NCBI GenBank assembly: GCA_008711295.1
Contig: VUYV01000035.1
Coordinates: 4,746,161 to 4,810,160, forward strand
Origin: Anarhynchus alexandrinus
Lineage: Eukaryota > Chordata > Aves > Charadriiformes > Charadriidae
Length of the DNA stretch: 64,000 bases
Reading direction: 5' to 3'
Part shown: piece after piece, positions 49,373-63,136 of the stretch
Numbering within the stretch: position 1 is the first letter of the stretch
Layout: every line of letters begins with the position of its first letter
Program-made: the position numbers and the translations under genes
The notes under the pieces: generated by a model
The model's database searches: none
Told to the model about the DNA's origin: nothing
What the model saw: only the letters and a program-made list of their open reading frames with translations

Positions 49373-52300
49373 CTCAGGGCTCAGTAGTTTTGCCAACGCA
49401 ATTCTCAGCTATTTCCTCAACCGAAGCGAGCATTAGCAACTTTTCCCCCCACAATAATTTGCAATAAATTTCTTGCAAATACCTTGTCAGATTTGTGTAA
49501 ACACTTGAGCATTCATAGCTGGGAGGCAACGTGCTGCCGTAGATAAGGTTGGACACTACAATCTTTAACGAGTCAGCTCCCCTGAGACAGTCTTATTACA
49601 TCTTGCCTGCTGGACATCTCCTTGCCTTGTACCTGTGGGCTTGTGTCGACATTCACCTTTGGGTAACCTTTGCAGCTGGAGTTTTCTTCATGTCACCATC
49701 CTAAAACAATTTTTGCTTTAGTTCATTTTTTTTTTTCATCTCATTGAAAATTAGCTGTGTAGTCATGTGTTTTGGTACTAGACAGGCATAACTTTTTTTC
49801 ATCCGTCTCTAGAATCAGTATCTGTGGTGTATGGGGTTTATGGCTAGCACAGAAGACGACCTGGGGGAGAGCTATGAAAGGGTGAGGACCTTAGTGAAGC
49901 GCTTGTTTAGTATCTTACACCTCAAGGGGCAAAAGTGCAAACTTAAAAAGAAAATCTAAGCTTAACCACCAGCAGTGTTGGTAACAGGAGGAGGAACAGT
50001 AGAGGATGATTTTCCTTAAGCAGAGCTGATGGAAACCTCTTCTGTGAAATGTGCGAGCAGCTGATCATTAGGCATCTCTACAATTGCCATTGGAATCATA
50101 TTCCCAAACCTTCCGGACATATTTTACAGTCCAGGGAGCTACTGTGGGCCTCACCCAGTACAGCCTCACTGGAGCAGCAGTGGGCACCCAGTGTACCTAT
50201 TCTTGCTGAGGGTGCAGCAGGGAAAAACAAGGCCAGGTGCTACGAGAAGACGATGGTCTGACAGGACACATATCGGTCCTGTCACCTGTACTAAAAAAAA
50301 CCCAACAAAAGCGGTGCTGCAACCATAACGCCTATCTTCTCTCACCAAAACTTGCCCTGATATTTTGTACAGGGCAACTGTGTATTTCATTGCTCTCCTT
50401 TACTCTGCTGTAGGTCAGGAGTAGCTATCAGAGTTTGATACTCACCTGAGTGTCTGCATCCTCACCCTTCCCCATGGCTATGGGTCTATGACAGGTGTGT
50501 GTGCAGCGCAGCATTAGGGTTTCTCTTCTGCCCTGTGGCCCTGGGGCGAACCTCACTGCAATTAACTGTTAATCTGGCATAATTGCAAGAGTGACTGAGG
50601 AACATCATCTTGAGAGCCACCTTTGGGGCACGCTTGCTTCAGTCTGCCGGGTTGACACTTGTTCTGCCCCTTGATCTGGCGGAGTAGATGCTTTCACCTG
50701 GCTGCGAGGATGTCACAGTGCTGCATTAGGTGCTGGAAAATAATGTGCTGGAGAGGTGTGCGTTCTGCTCCATTCCTAATTATGCCAGTGAAGTTAAAAA
50801 TCAGGCACAGCACTCTCAGACTGCACCTATTTGGGTTTCTTTCCAGGACGGTGCAGCCACGTTGAGGCCAGTTTTCATTTGCTTTAAGCCATTTGGATGA
50901 AAGGAAAGCTTATGTGCTGCCAAAATGGTTTTGCATGTAGCATAAATCATGATCCCTCGGCACCAGATCCGCACCCCTGGCTGGTCCTACTTGGTGCATT
51001 TGTCTGAGGGAAGGCTTACATATTAAGAAAATGAGGAATAACTTCAGATATGTTCAAACAGCAAGGAAGAACACATCAATAAATAAGAAATCCCAGGAGT
51101 CTAGCCAAGAGGCTTTTCCTTGGGATGGCTTTGAAATTCTGTTTTGTGATTCTCTGATGAAAAACCCTACAGATCAGCTGGTACAGGAGGGAGGTGACAG
51201 GAAAGGATTCTACCAGTGTAGAACAGGGGTATAAGTATGCACATCAGCCAAGGGTGTACAGCCGTAAGGAGGGCTGAGATTGGGACAGCTTGTGGATGTA
51301 TCAGCAGCTGTCACTTCCAAGATACCACAATGCTAACAGTTCTAATGCAATTTCTTTCTATAAACACTTCTGACTTTACTGCCTTGCAATTTTGAGTCCT
51401 GCTGGAGACTCAGACTCATTAAAAAGGCATTTCCTTCAGACAAGCTGATTAGATAGCTGTTCCTTCCCCCAGATGATGAAAGGCTGGAGAACACCTCATT
51501 GAAGCTAAAAATTGCAGAAAATTAAGACAAGTTGGTTTAACAAGAGGTGCAGGTTCACCTTGAGATCTCCCGCTATGAAAACAGTTAAAAAAGAGAGGAG
51601 ATTCTTGAAATCGAGAATTGGATGACTTGTCTACAATCTACATTGCACAAATCTGGCTCCGAACCTCTAATTATGGTTTTCCCAAATAAATGAGACACAG
51701 ATCTGAAGGCAGCTGAGTAATCTCTAATGCCATTGACTCCATGAGACCCGAGGGCATGCGACACGTTTACAGGAGAACTAAGCACCCAGCAGGATCATGG
51801 TCTAAATGGAAATCAGAATGACTTTTGAATTAACGCAATGTGATTTAGCAAACACAGTATAATTGTGGAGTACCTGCAAATATTGACATCAGCCTAACGC
51901 CTCATTTAGTAGGAAAGTTAATTTGCAGAATAAGAAAATGAAAAGCAAATTACTGGACACTAGACTACCACTTTCCTGACTGTTAATCAGCATCTCATAA
52001 AGCAATGATTTTCCAAACTATAAGTCAATATACAATAAAAAAAAATTAATTTCTTTATTGTAAGGATGAGACCTTGAAGCTCTAATTCTAGAAGATAATT
52101 CTATTTAGTCAATCAAAAAAATTAAAAAGGGAATGTCATCTGTTTGTATTTTCCAAATTGATGTGCATTTGTGAAACAACTAAGATACCCGTGGTAGGAA
52201 CACCTCATTACAAATGTTCTGCTTCCCTGCCACTGTCACACTCGGGAAAATATTCTTGGCCAGACTCATCTGAGGCTGATGATGCAGCAGAAGGCAATGT

Positions 52301-52599
52301 TCCCTGGAGTCAGTAAGAATTCATCTTCCAGGTGGTGGGGTAGTACAAGGAGTGATGCGTAGGAAGTCACAGCAAGCTCTCACACAGCCACAGTTCCTGG
52401 GGACACATGGACACTTCGGACCAACTCTGAGAATTAGTCTTAGTGGGTCAGCCCAAAGTTCATTCCTGGGATTTAATTCTGACCCCTTACTTTGTGTTTT
52501 TTTTCTGTTAGCCTGGCACAATTTGGTTCCTTCTATGCGCTTCCACCTCATAAGTAACTTCCTTTAATAGCAAAGTGCAGCAGAGCTTTTATATGAAAG

Positions 52600-52650
52600 T
52601 TTGTAAAGTGCTTTGGGCCAAGGGGGCTGTAAGCACTTGCTTTGTAAGCG
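52600..52650 (+). repeat. Possible SINE/LINE 3'-end relic
   Basis: 'gtttgtaaagtgctttgggc' followed by 'gtaagcacttgc' resembles the 3' end shared by old amniote repeats ('gtaaagcgctt…gtaagcgct'). It is short and diverged. Confidence 0.3.
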
Positions 52651-55600
52651 AGCGGAGTTCCAGCCAGACACTGAACAGTTGTGTCCTGGCGCTTCTTGCT
52701 AGATAATAACTCGACGGACCTGATACTTGTAAATCAAACTGTCTCCTTAATAAAGAAATTGTTTACAGAGATACTCAATGGCATCTTGAAATCTCGCCGT
52801 GTGTGCACAGACTGACTTCCCGTCGAGCCTTTTATTTACTGTCCATGACTCTATTCTCTGTGGATCTTGCACTTTTGCATGAATGCTTTCAGTCTGCGAT
52901 TTGTGCTTGCTTTCTTCAATGCAGTCATATTTTTCTTCTGGACATTATGTGCAGCATGTATCTGTCTCATGATACTAGTTCCTGACTTTGTTGAAATTAC
53001 TTGTGTATCTCTTTGCAGAATAGATTTTATTAACATCTCTGAGCTGGTAAAAGCCCGGGTAAGGGCTTTGCTGGATTAGCTGGATCTTCCCAATGGAAAT
53101 GACTTTCCTGTGTGATTTTGTGGTGAATTTGTAGTACTAGAGTCTCTGTAGCACGTGTTGTAGTCATAGATGAAAGACTTGCTGTATGCCCCTGTGGACG
53201 ATGTTACTTCTGTCAAGCTAAGGTAAAGGTGTTCATGGAACAGTTTGAAGCTAAATACTGAGCAGATGACAATTAAAATAGTGTGCTGTGCTATCAATGA
53301 AAGAATCAAGACAATTTGCAAACACAAAATAGGACCGGTACTGACAGAAAAGGGAGGAACTGCATCGACAGTGTTGTGATGTTGCGCAATAGCTACTCAA
53401 AACAAAACCAGCTCCCATAAACCAGCCTTTGTATTGCCTCTTTTTTGGCCAGAACTGAATTCTCTCACCCCTTCAACTGATGCATGATGCCAGTTCAATT
53501 CAATAGCTTCTTCTTAGCAGCAGCTGACAGTATTGTTGGGTGTTACCTTATATACTTATGTAATTTCAGTTGAGCTAGCTTGATGTAAAAGAACACCCTT
53601 TTGTCACCTTACCTATACCAGTGCCTTCAGGTACCGTAAGGTCAGTCACAATCTTTTTGTCTGGAGAGTTGAACAGTAATCTCTTGGGTTCTTATTAATA
53701 AGCAACCATGTGCCTTTGAAAACCGGCAGCAATATGCGTGTATAGTGAGCATTTTTGCCAAAATTAGATTTTTTTTCTTCTGTCTTGTACCCTGGGAGCC
53801 TGTAGTAATTGACTTTCAGCAGCCTCGACAGCCTTTGGTCCTCAGAAAGTTTGCACACAGACTAAGGGAAGGAGGTAGGAACCCCAAGGAAGGAGTTGGA
53901 TTTTTTTAACTTGTTTTATTTTGGAGAACACTGATTCACCCCTACTGTGCTTTACTGGTTCAGCTTTTAGGATTAACAGGATCCCTAAATTACTCTGGGT
54001 CCACGAAAGCATGTGAAACTGAAATGTCTATAACACTCTGTTGTAATAAATAATGTCTGTGTATACTAACGGTGTTTAAAGCAACGATCATCTGGTATAA
54101 ACACTTAAATCAAGCACGAGGGGAACCTTTACTGAAGTCAGCGCAACAGACTGGCTGAAGACCTTGCTGCAGGTTTCCTGTGGATCTGTAGGCAAACTAG
54201 ATCCAAAGAGCACCTTGAGTCTTGCTGCATCTTTTTCATCCTTAAAGTCTTAGCGGCCGGAACTTCCTCCTGTGAAGGATCCTGACAGTGTTTGGTATGA
54301 AGGAGTCTAATATCTCCGAAGTAATGATAAAAATGCAGGACGGAGGAATGTAGGGGAGAGAGGGGAGTTGTTGACCTCGCTGGAACTCAGATAAGTCAGT
54401 GGAAGATAAAGAGAATTCGCTCGCTCTTGGACTGACCTCCAATATGAAAACAGGGCAACGCAATGAAAGGTCAAAGAACAAAAACAAGTCACTTGATAGC
54501 GCCTCAGTAAGGCAGCAAAGAGTCGCTCTGCTTGACCGTGAAATAAGCAAGGCCATCTGGGGAAAAAATGCCCAATTCACTCACTCACTGTAAAGCTAAC
54601 AGAGCCCACATTTTTGGTAGCTGTAGCAGAACAACTCTCCTGTGACCCCCCCCTAGAAAGGGCAGGGTGTGGGAGGGGAAGGTGTTATTAAAGGACATTT
54701 GTGATCTTGTTATCTTGATGCTTCTCAAACACAGCCTCATCTGATGCTACTTCTAGAGTGTTTAGAGCATGGAGAAAATGGAGCAGAATGAAGAGCAGCA
54801 ACAAGGAGAGGAAAAGCCTGACAGGTTCTTGTCAGTTATATTCCTGCTCCACTTTTCATTGCTATTTTAAAAAGAAGATAATTGGGTTACAGGAAATATC
54901 CTGAAAGCCCTCATGTGACTGTTTGCTGTTTAGGTAATGACCTGCAGGTGAGCACTTGGCAGTTATTTTTCATTGAGAAAGAGCCACAGCTTCCATCTAT
55001 CTCCTACATACTCAAAGTGTGAAGAGTTGTCCACAAGCCAAGAATGACATTCTGCTAATGTTGAGGGTGCAGCAGTGAAGGTTTGGATGTTAATCGTTAT
55101 CTCACAGCAGAGAATGGTGTGGCTAGTTCAAATGGATTAAAAGATAACTAATCTCTCACAATTCATTTAAATTTCCTTCCCCTCTTGATTAAGAAACTGG
55201 TCCCAGCTTCTTACATATATGATGGGACATCAAGAGATGGGATTCACTCCCCCGCTAGCGTTCTCCATGTTCAGAGAGAAGACCATATGCACTAACACAA
55301 GAAAGTTATAGACAGTGCCTAATCCAATGAAAGAAACTATCTTGAGCCATTGTTTTCAGAGATATTCCCCTGAGCTCAGTGGGCCACCACAACCAATATT
55401 GTCACCACAAGGATGGGTCCCGTTGCCTACTCTTGCTCTTGCATTGTCCTGCAATGTAATTTCTTCTTCTGGTCTGTCCAGGAGATACGTGAATAACAAC
55501 AACCACTTGTAAATGTCATCCAGTATCAACCTTTGCACCTACACCTTAGCTTTCTTTCTGACTTTCAAAGTCTCTTTTCTGAAAACATCCTAACTAGGCA

Positions 55601-57975
55601 TTACCAAGGGTATGGTTTGGCTGCATAATTAGGATGAAGGACAGTTGTTCAGAAGGCGACTTTTATTTTTATATATCTATGGTAATATAAAAATCTCCTT
55701 GTAAATCAATCATAAATGTCTCTTCAATGATTTATGACCAGTATGTGGAAACTGAGAGATGGCTTTGAATGCAGATTTTGTTGTAAATTATTTCCTTGAA
55801 ATTTTGTCCTAAGTGCAATCATTTGCTATTATTAATAGTCTGTGCACATCACATTGAAGCAAAATGGAGTACAATATCTTAAGACACCCAGTGTACATAT
55901 ACAAAACTTTCTTGCATAACTTCCTCCATGTGGACACTTATCATCAATCTTCTGACAAGGAGAAGGAACTTGATTCTTTCCTCTGTTAGCACCAAAGAAA
56001 AAATGCAGTTCTGGAACAGAGCAGTGAAGTTGTACATCTGCTAAGGCAATGAGAATCAAGGTCTTTAAAAAAAAATTTGGCTTTGATAATGTTCAACTTT
56101 GTTGACTTACATAAATCGCAACAGTGCTGAACTGATCCGATGTGGACTGAAGTTCTGGAGGTACCACTCTCCCGAGTACAAAGTCTGAGTCTCTGCTCTC
56201 CTCCACATGGATATTCATTTACCACCTGGACAACATGATATGATAATGATCATTCAAGAGGGTGACTTGCACTGCAGCCATTCAGGTGTATCAACATGCC
56301 TCTTCTTCATCAAGCTGAATAGCCCATCAATGAACTAATGCTTTCCTTTGCTTGAGAATAGCTCGTTACCAGATCCGATCAAAATATTTCTATCATATTT
56401 TCCTTAATATTGTTTTTAGTAAGTGAGATGCTTTCCCCATAATAAATATGCATATTTCTGTGAAACTCAGCTTTTTGTATAAAATTTTACTAAAAGCAGT
56501 ATATGTTGTTTACTTGATTTTCCATCAGAATTCTTCTTTCAGTAAGTAAAAACTATGATGATGATTTTAATACCTTTTATCTATCTTTTTCTCTGGGAAG
56601 AGAAAATGTTTATCTGGGAAGTTCAATAAAAAATGTAAAAATATGTCCATTTTAAGTTTCAAAATGGAAACTGAGACATCAACATTTTTGTCAAATTGCT
56701 TTCTCTTCACTGGTAATCTTCACTAATTAGCCAGCTGTAAGGGCAGAAAGTATCTTACAGCTCCTTGTGTGTTATGAATTAGTGTAATACTGCTGACATT
56801 ACCACGGTTTTCACATCCTACTGAGCTTTTTGTGGTTTTAGTTTTCCTAATAGAAGCATTAGAGGAGCACATCTACATGCTTGCTCTGATTTATGAGTAC
56901 ATTTTATTTGTGGGGAGATTAAATTGTGGTGGGTTGGATCTGTTTGGGTTTCCTCGATAGCCTCTGATGAGTTTTAATACAGGTAGCCCTCACAGTAAAT
57001 CAAGTGTCTCAGCTGATCTACAAGAAAGTGAAGCTGTGACTCATTACCCGGTAGACGAGCCTTTCCTCGTATGGTAACTCATTAAACTGAGGAGATTATT
57101 TACGATGTTTGCCATCACCCGAGCTGATAGTGTCATTTAAGAAACTCAGATGCTCCATATAGAATGTGAAATATTTGATAGTTCATAGATGACTCATTAA
57201 GATCTGAACAAGTTCAAAATATGCTTTTCTGAGGAAAGCTCGGCTGGGTGATGAATGTGACCATCACTGGGCTCCAGGGGTCACCTGGAAGCACAAAGAA
57301 AGTCCCCTGCATTTGCCCAATGTTAACATACATAAGGTTTTCTTGGAAACTCAGTATCTCTGCAGTTCTGTAACCTGCAAAGCGTAATGAAGAAAGTGAG
57401 TTCCTAAAGATACATAGGTCCCAGCCTTGGCTGCCAGGCTCATTTTTTTGGAAGTCAGGCATGTGAATCCTGCAGAAACAGCGCATGGACAGACTTCAAG
57501 CTGGAGATGTCATGAGCACTGCTGAAATAAAGAAGTCCCTGAGTTTGGAAGTATGGTTAAGACAAGCCCGAGGGCACATGAAACTTAGATACTGCCCGAT
57601 GTTTGCAGAGCATCTGAACCCATCCAAAAGAGGGAATTTACAGCAGCAGTTTGGTTCATTTATCATCTCTCTGTTATTTAGCATCCACAATATGCATTAT
57701 ACTCCTTTCTAGCGCAATTTGGTGCCCATGCTAATAAATTACCAGTGTTCAAACGCAATCCTTGAATTCATTCACTGTCATGCCATTCTTAAAACCTCAC
57801 AGCTGTACCATTGTATTTATACTTCAAGAGCAAAACCAAACCCCAAATCCCTCTGTGTCCACCAGTGAGCTGCTCTGCCTCTCCGGAGCACAATTACAGC
57901 CATGCCAAGAGGATCCTCGTCCTTTCTCTTTGTAATATTGGCTTTATTGTCACTTGGACCTCTAGTCCGTCACTC

Positions 57976-58084
57976 AGATGGTGAGCAATCTGAGACGGGG
58001 TCTGTACTCATGTTTTCTGTTAAGTGGCCAGCACGCAGGGGAGGCAGAGGGGGCTATTAAATAATAATGACAATAATAATACAT
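57976..58084 (+). repeat. Amniote MIR-type SINE 3' end
   Basis: The order 'atggtgagcaatctgagacg', 'ggtctgtactcatgttttct', 'taagtggccagcacgcaggg', 'gggctattaaataataatga' then AAT repeats follows the well-known amniote MIR 3' region: 'attgtaagctctttggggca', 'gtttgtacagcgcctagcac', an 'ggctc…ctac' segment and an (AAT)n tail. The tail confirms plus orientation. It is diverged and presumably inert. Confidence 0.6.
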
Positions 58085-60625
58085 CTGATAGAGTTCAGTT
58101 CTGCTTTAGCACCAAATGGAAAGCTGAAAGCCTCCCTATGGATCTTTTCCGTCTTGAGCACCAATGACTGTAACAGATGCATCAGTTTTAAATTAATGCC
58201 TCGCATGACAAATAATAGTGATACATGTGTTTAGGGAATCTGTGCCCAACTGGCATGTTTTGATCAGCTGCAAATGGTGACACTACCACGTCCATACTGT
58301 AACTCATAAAGATGCGGTCCACTTTTTAGTTGGAGCAAGACAACATAGTTAATGTGATGCATGTAATTTACCTCCAAATTTATAAGAATCTTATGAAATA
58401 AGAATAAAAGCAATGAACAAAAGGACTTTATTCTATGATTTTAAAAACACCTGCAAACAGCAAACCAAAATAGGAATGAGGAAACACTGAAAATGAAAAC
58501 CACTGATCCATTTAAACACAGATGAAACGATTTGACAAGTACTGGAAAAGATTATTAAACAGATACAAACTATTAATTTTCACTGAGGGTCAGCCTGGGA
58601 GCTTGAGTAGCACATAAGGTTTGGGTTAACCCTTCCCAGTGGGGAGGATCTCACTGTAAATCACAGTTTCTTACTCTTTTGGGGGATGTTGATACAGCTC
58701 ATGGTATAACTGGAAAATGTTTTGGACAGGTGATAATGTTTATAGAAAGGAGAGAGAGTTTGGAAGGTGGAAAGAGGTCAAAAATTACAAGGAAAGTAGC
58801 AAATGGCAAAATTAGAATGAAGAAATATTGATCCCTTTCTTTTTTTTCTTATGGGGGGTTGGGAGGGCATTGAGCAGTGAGACCAGTTTCGATGAAAAAT
58901 ACCATTTGTGCTATTAGTGTTCCTCAGGGGAGCAGAGACCTTCCGGCTCATAGGTCAGCATCTTATATTGCAAACTGCCTGTGGGCTGGACTCTCCTCGT
59001 CGCTTTTAATGGCTGCATGCTGCTATATTTGTGCATCTTCCATGTTGCGCTTAACAAACATGAAGCTTTTACAAGACTTCAGGATGTCACTGGCTCATCC
59101 CTCATTTTGAGGTACAAACTCTCTGCTCAGTGCTTTTGGACAGTAATGAGGGTGCTGGGAAAAGCTATAAAGCAGTTAATGTGAGGAATTTCAGCCTTGA
59201 TGCCTCTAATCTGAGCACTCCTTCACCTAAAATGGAGCATTTACCTCCTCTCAGCTGCCTACCCAGCCAACTTTTTGTCCTTGTCCTTAAAAAAAAATAT
59301 TAAACTGTACAACAAATCATTACATTCGTCCACAGGGGACAGTAAACGCCACTCTACTCATACCTTACTACTCCTTCAACTGTCCCATTGCCTAGTGCTA
59401 AAAATAAGGATGTGAATACCTCTATATCAGTCTTTTCTGTCATGATTAAGACTATGCCAGTCATAAAGGTCACCGTATGACAGACTACAGACCACAAGTC
59501 CCCACAAGCCAGTGTGACTAACACATTAAACACTGGATTGCAGCTTGGTCAAGTGACTAGTGTAGTGTGAGAAATGAAATCAATACTCACCCGGGTGAGA
59601 AATGTTAGAAATGAGCATTCACCGTCGGCCACGTTCAGATGGCTGAGAGTCTGGAGTGCCATATTTTCATGTTCATAACCTAGATCTTGCCATAAAAAAA
59701 TCACCCTGAAGCTCAGGAGCAGTGGCAACGCTGAGCAGTGACTCCTGCAAGTCTTTCTTCGAGTTTATCGATGTTCTCTATTTATCGAGTGTCAATCTCC
59801 TCAGAGGTCCTGAGTCATCCTGCCCCTTCCATGAGGGACCGGCTCTGCCCAGGCACCGACTCCAGCAGAAATAGCTTTACTGGGGAAGATTCAGGTTGCT
59901 TTGCCTGGAAGAAATACCCCCAACAAAACTGTTGTAGCTGTTTCAAGGGGATTGTATTTCTATCCCTCACAAGAGAAATATTGCAGGTATAGCTAGATGC
60001 ATTTTTAATGACTCACATGCACGTCCTGTGGAACAAAAGCCTTTATTCCTCCTGTCCTTTCTCCCTTTCCAATCTTCCCCATGTTTGACGTGTGCTCAGC
60101 ACCACAGCAGACAAATCTATAACTGGCAATTTCCATAATCGCTGTCACCATGATACCATGTTACATCTTGTTGTATTGCAATTAAACATAGAAGTTAATA
60201 GTGGGCAGGTTGATGTCTGTCTCAGTATATATTTTTCAGTTGTATCCTCTCTATTTGGTCTTCAAAGACAGAGTTCGATTTTTTTCTTCTGCATTTTATT
60301 TTGGCTTCAAAGGTGCCTCAGTTGAGCAAACAAATAGGATTTCAGATTGATCTTATTATCTGTTTACAACAGGTTGATCTTGAGTTCAGAAGCATCCCTG
60401 TTTAAAAAAGCATTGAAGTTGTAGTCGTGAATACTGGAGTGTGTTTAACGTACAACCTTCTGGTCTTGAAAGCAAAAGGGAGTGCTGAAGCATTTACTGT
60501 GTGTGCTCCTTGAATGTCTATTTTCCAGGTCAGTCTTAAAGGCAGCCTCTTCCTCACAGTACTGAATACAACACCAATACTGAATCTGTAAGTCCAGACA
60601 CGCTCTTAAAACTTGGCCCTGTCTG

Positions 60626-60683
60626 AAAAATAAGAAGAAATAAAATAATAATGAAGAAATAAAATAATAATAAGAAATAAAAT
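60626..60683 (+). repeat. A/T-rich imperfect tandem repeat (AAGAAATAAAATAATAAT)n
   Basis: Three imperfect copies of an 18-22 nt A-rich unit occur in tandem. They may have grown from the tail of an old retroposon, but no element body was recognised upstream. Confidence 0.8.
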
Positions 60684-63120
60684 TGTGTTTGCGTAACCTT
60701 TCTATAGAGGCAGCCTCTAATTGGTACAGATATCAGTGCAAAGGAGCACTCGGAAGAAGCATTGATTACAATTCACATTGGGACACCACTCGCTAAAGGG
60801 CAATCACTTCTTTCATTAATTGCTTTAAAAATAAGATTTAGAGAAAGCTGCATATGAAATAATTATGGGACTCTAACGATTCCTGTTGTAATGTAAGGCA
60901 GTGTTTCCGCTGGCTTCATAGGGAGAAAACAGCAAAAGTCAAAGCCACATCTTGGGTGGGCCCTTTTTTTCCGCCTGGGTTTGGTTGTAAGGAAATCAGC
61001 TGCTGAAAAGGTGAGTGTGGCAAAGAAGTGCCAAACCCACAGGTCTTGTTATTGGCTGCTGTACTGAAAGACATTCACTGCAAACACCTCAAAAAGCGCA
61101 AGAGAGAAAATTAAGTCTGGGTACGTTTCATCTCTCCAGGCAATTTTTCTTCCTAGGTTACAAGAATCTACTCTTTTCAGTTGTTTAATAAAAAAAGTCA
61201 CAGAGTGTAATTGTTAAAACGAGCGGTGGGAAATGCAACAGCCTCACAAGAAATTACATGTCTTATTTATCTCCACCGAAGCTGCTCCTCCAGGAGGTGT
61301 GTGCTGGTGAGATCTATTGCGCTGGAGTTTGCGCCTCTGATGTTTGTCGGAGGTACTTCCCCCTGGCTCTGCAGCACTTTCCACCCCACCGTAAGTCCTA
61401 AAGGCAAATGCAAACCCAGGCCTGGACCGACCTATGGCTCTTACCAGAGACTTATTCCCCGCCCTGCTCTTGCTATTAATGCTGAGGCAGAAATGAAGCA
61501 GGTCAGGCAGAACTCGAGATCTGTGGGTGGCCTCCTGGCTGCAGGAAAAATTAAATCAAAGCTCAAGGAGTAGTTATCCCTGGGGAAGAGGGTTGGTGCT
61601 TACAAGCTTTCTCTGTAGATGCTTGAAAAACTGCCTGAGTGCCATGTATGGTGCACAGTCCCAGAACAAGGAGCTTTGGCTGAAATAGAGATCAGAATAG
61701 ATAAGACAAGAAGAAAATAATGGTTTGGGTACATTTATTTCATGGAAGTGGTGGTATAAAATCAGATCCTGATTAACCAGATTGGAATTCTTCTGTGCAA
61801 TGATTTAACAGCATGCTTATGTGCTGATAGCATTTACCGTCAGCTTAGTTAATGCTGGGGCACCATGCTCCAGTCCTACAAAAAATCACTCGTTTTCACA
61901 GATAGCTGTCTGAGGGCATCAAGGCTCTTCTGAGATGGATGGATTCTTCTTTTGAAGACCCTAGCTACTATTTTGATCAGCGCAGTATAAAAACCTGCAG
62001 GGAATTTAAATTAGATTCAAATTATTTCTTCGATTTTGCTGTCATTATGTATATCGGGAGGAAAGGGAGCGAGCAAATAATGAACAATATTACAATTGTA
62101 CCTTCAGAGGGTTTGGCTTATGTAGGGCAACTGGGCCAACAGATGGTGAATGCAATTTGATGTACAAAAGTATGAAATAACTGATCTGGACAGAAGGATA
62201 AAAGTGGGGTGCGCGTATAAATTGAACATGGATCACGAAAAGTATATTGGGCTATTATGGGAAATCACTGAAGCCTGAGCACAGATGCTGCAAAAGACAG
62301 CAAATCAAACTGCACTGGCACAGTAATAGAAACAAAGACAAAAGGTGAGAGTGCTATTGTTTTAGTCTTTTGTGAGTGGTACAGGCTTTGATCTGCTGGA
62401 AGGAGAGAGCTGCCTTGGGGGAGAGGCAGGGTCTGGGTGGGGCAGAGAGTTCACAGGGGCTGGGCTAATTTACACGGTAAACTACAGGGTGATGGGGTGA
62501 TTTTGGAGCAACATCTTTAAGGAAAAGCTCCTTCAGGGCGTTGCATTTCTTACGCTAGCGCTCAGCAAGACAGAGCATCTTATTAGTGTTGGCAAAGTGG
62601 GCCTGGATGAGGCAAAAAGGCCAGGCTGCCTCTTCCAAAGCATAACGCAAGCACAGAGTAAGTAAAATGAGGACACGCACTTGAGAGTACTTAATGGGAA
62701 GCACCAAGTTTTTAGTTGATAATAGCCACTTAATCAAACAGGCCTTATATAAAGCCCTTTTAATCCTAGCTCATCAGCTGAAGCTATGCATCGCTGGGGT
62801 ATTCCCAGGACAGAAGTAGAGTTCAGCTGACAAAGATGACTAAAAGATACTGGGAAATTTGGGCAGTGCTTCCGCTGTGTTGCTCACGCTCTAAGGGCAT
62901 GTGTGCGCCAGACAGTGGTGCATCAGTGGAGATCCCCATGGAAGAGCTGGCTGAGCTCGTTCCCAGGGTGGGCTGGAGCATGGCATACCTTGATGGGACT
63001 GCACCGCTGTGGGAGTCACACCTCTGCTCTGCTCTGCAGTGCCATGCGTTCTGCTCAGGACAGCCCACCCCGGGTGTGCCCCGGAGATGACCACCTCAAC
63101 CCAGTTTACCCATCTGTATT

Positions 63121-63136
63121 AAAAAAAAAAAAAAAA
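63121..63136 (+). repeat. Poly-A run
   Basis: Sixteen A residues follow 'catctgtatt'. The preceding 300 bp are GC-richer than the surroundings, which could suggest a retroposed sequence, but I recognise no parent and no flanking target-site duplication. Confidence 0.75.

Larger units (their letters stand above)
46961..57975. other. 5' flank of SLCO3A1, no gene seen
   Basis: This is about 11 kb upstream of the CpG island. Proximal features are two CACGTG E-boxes and a small palindrome, and further out a perfect hairpin at 49339-49372. Open frames are under about 115 codons, occur on both strands, and have no recognisable family; that at 47777-48076 is the most continuous but is unremarkable. 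From memory of vertebrate synteny the next gene on this side should be SV2B, and none of its exons is visible. Confidence 0.7.
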
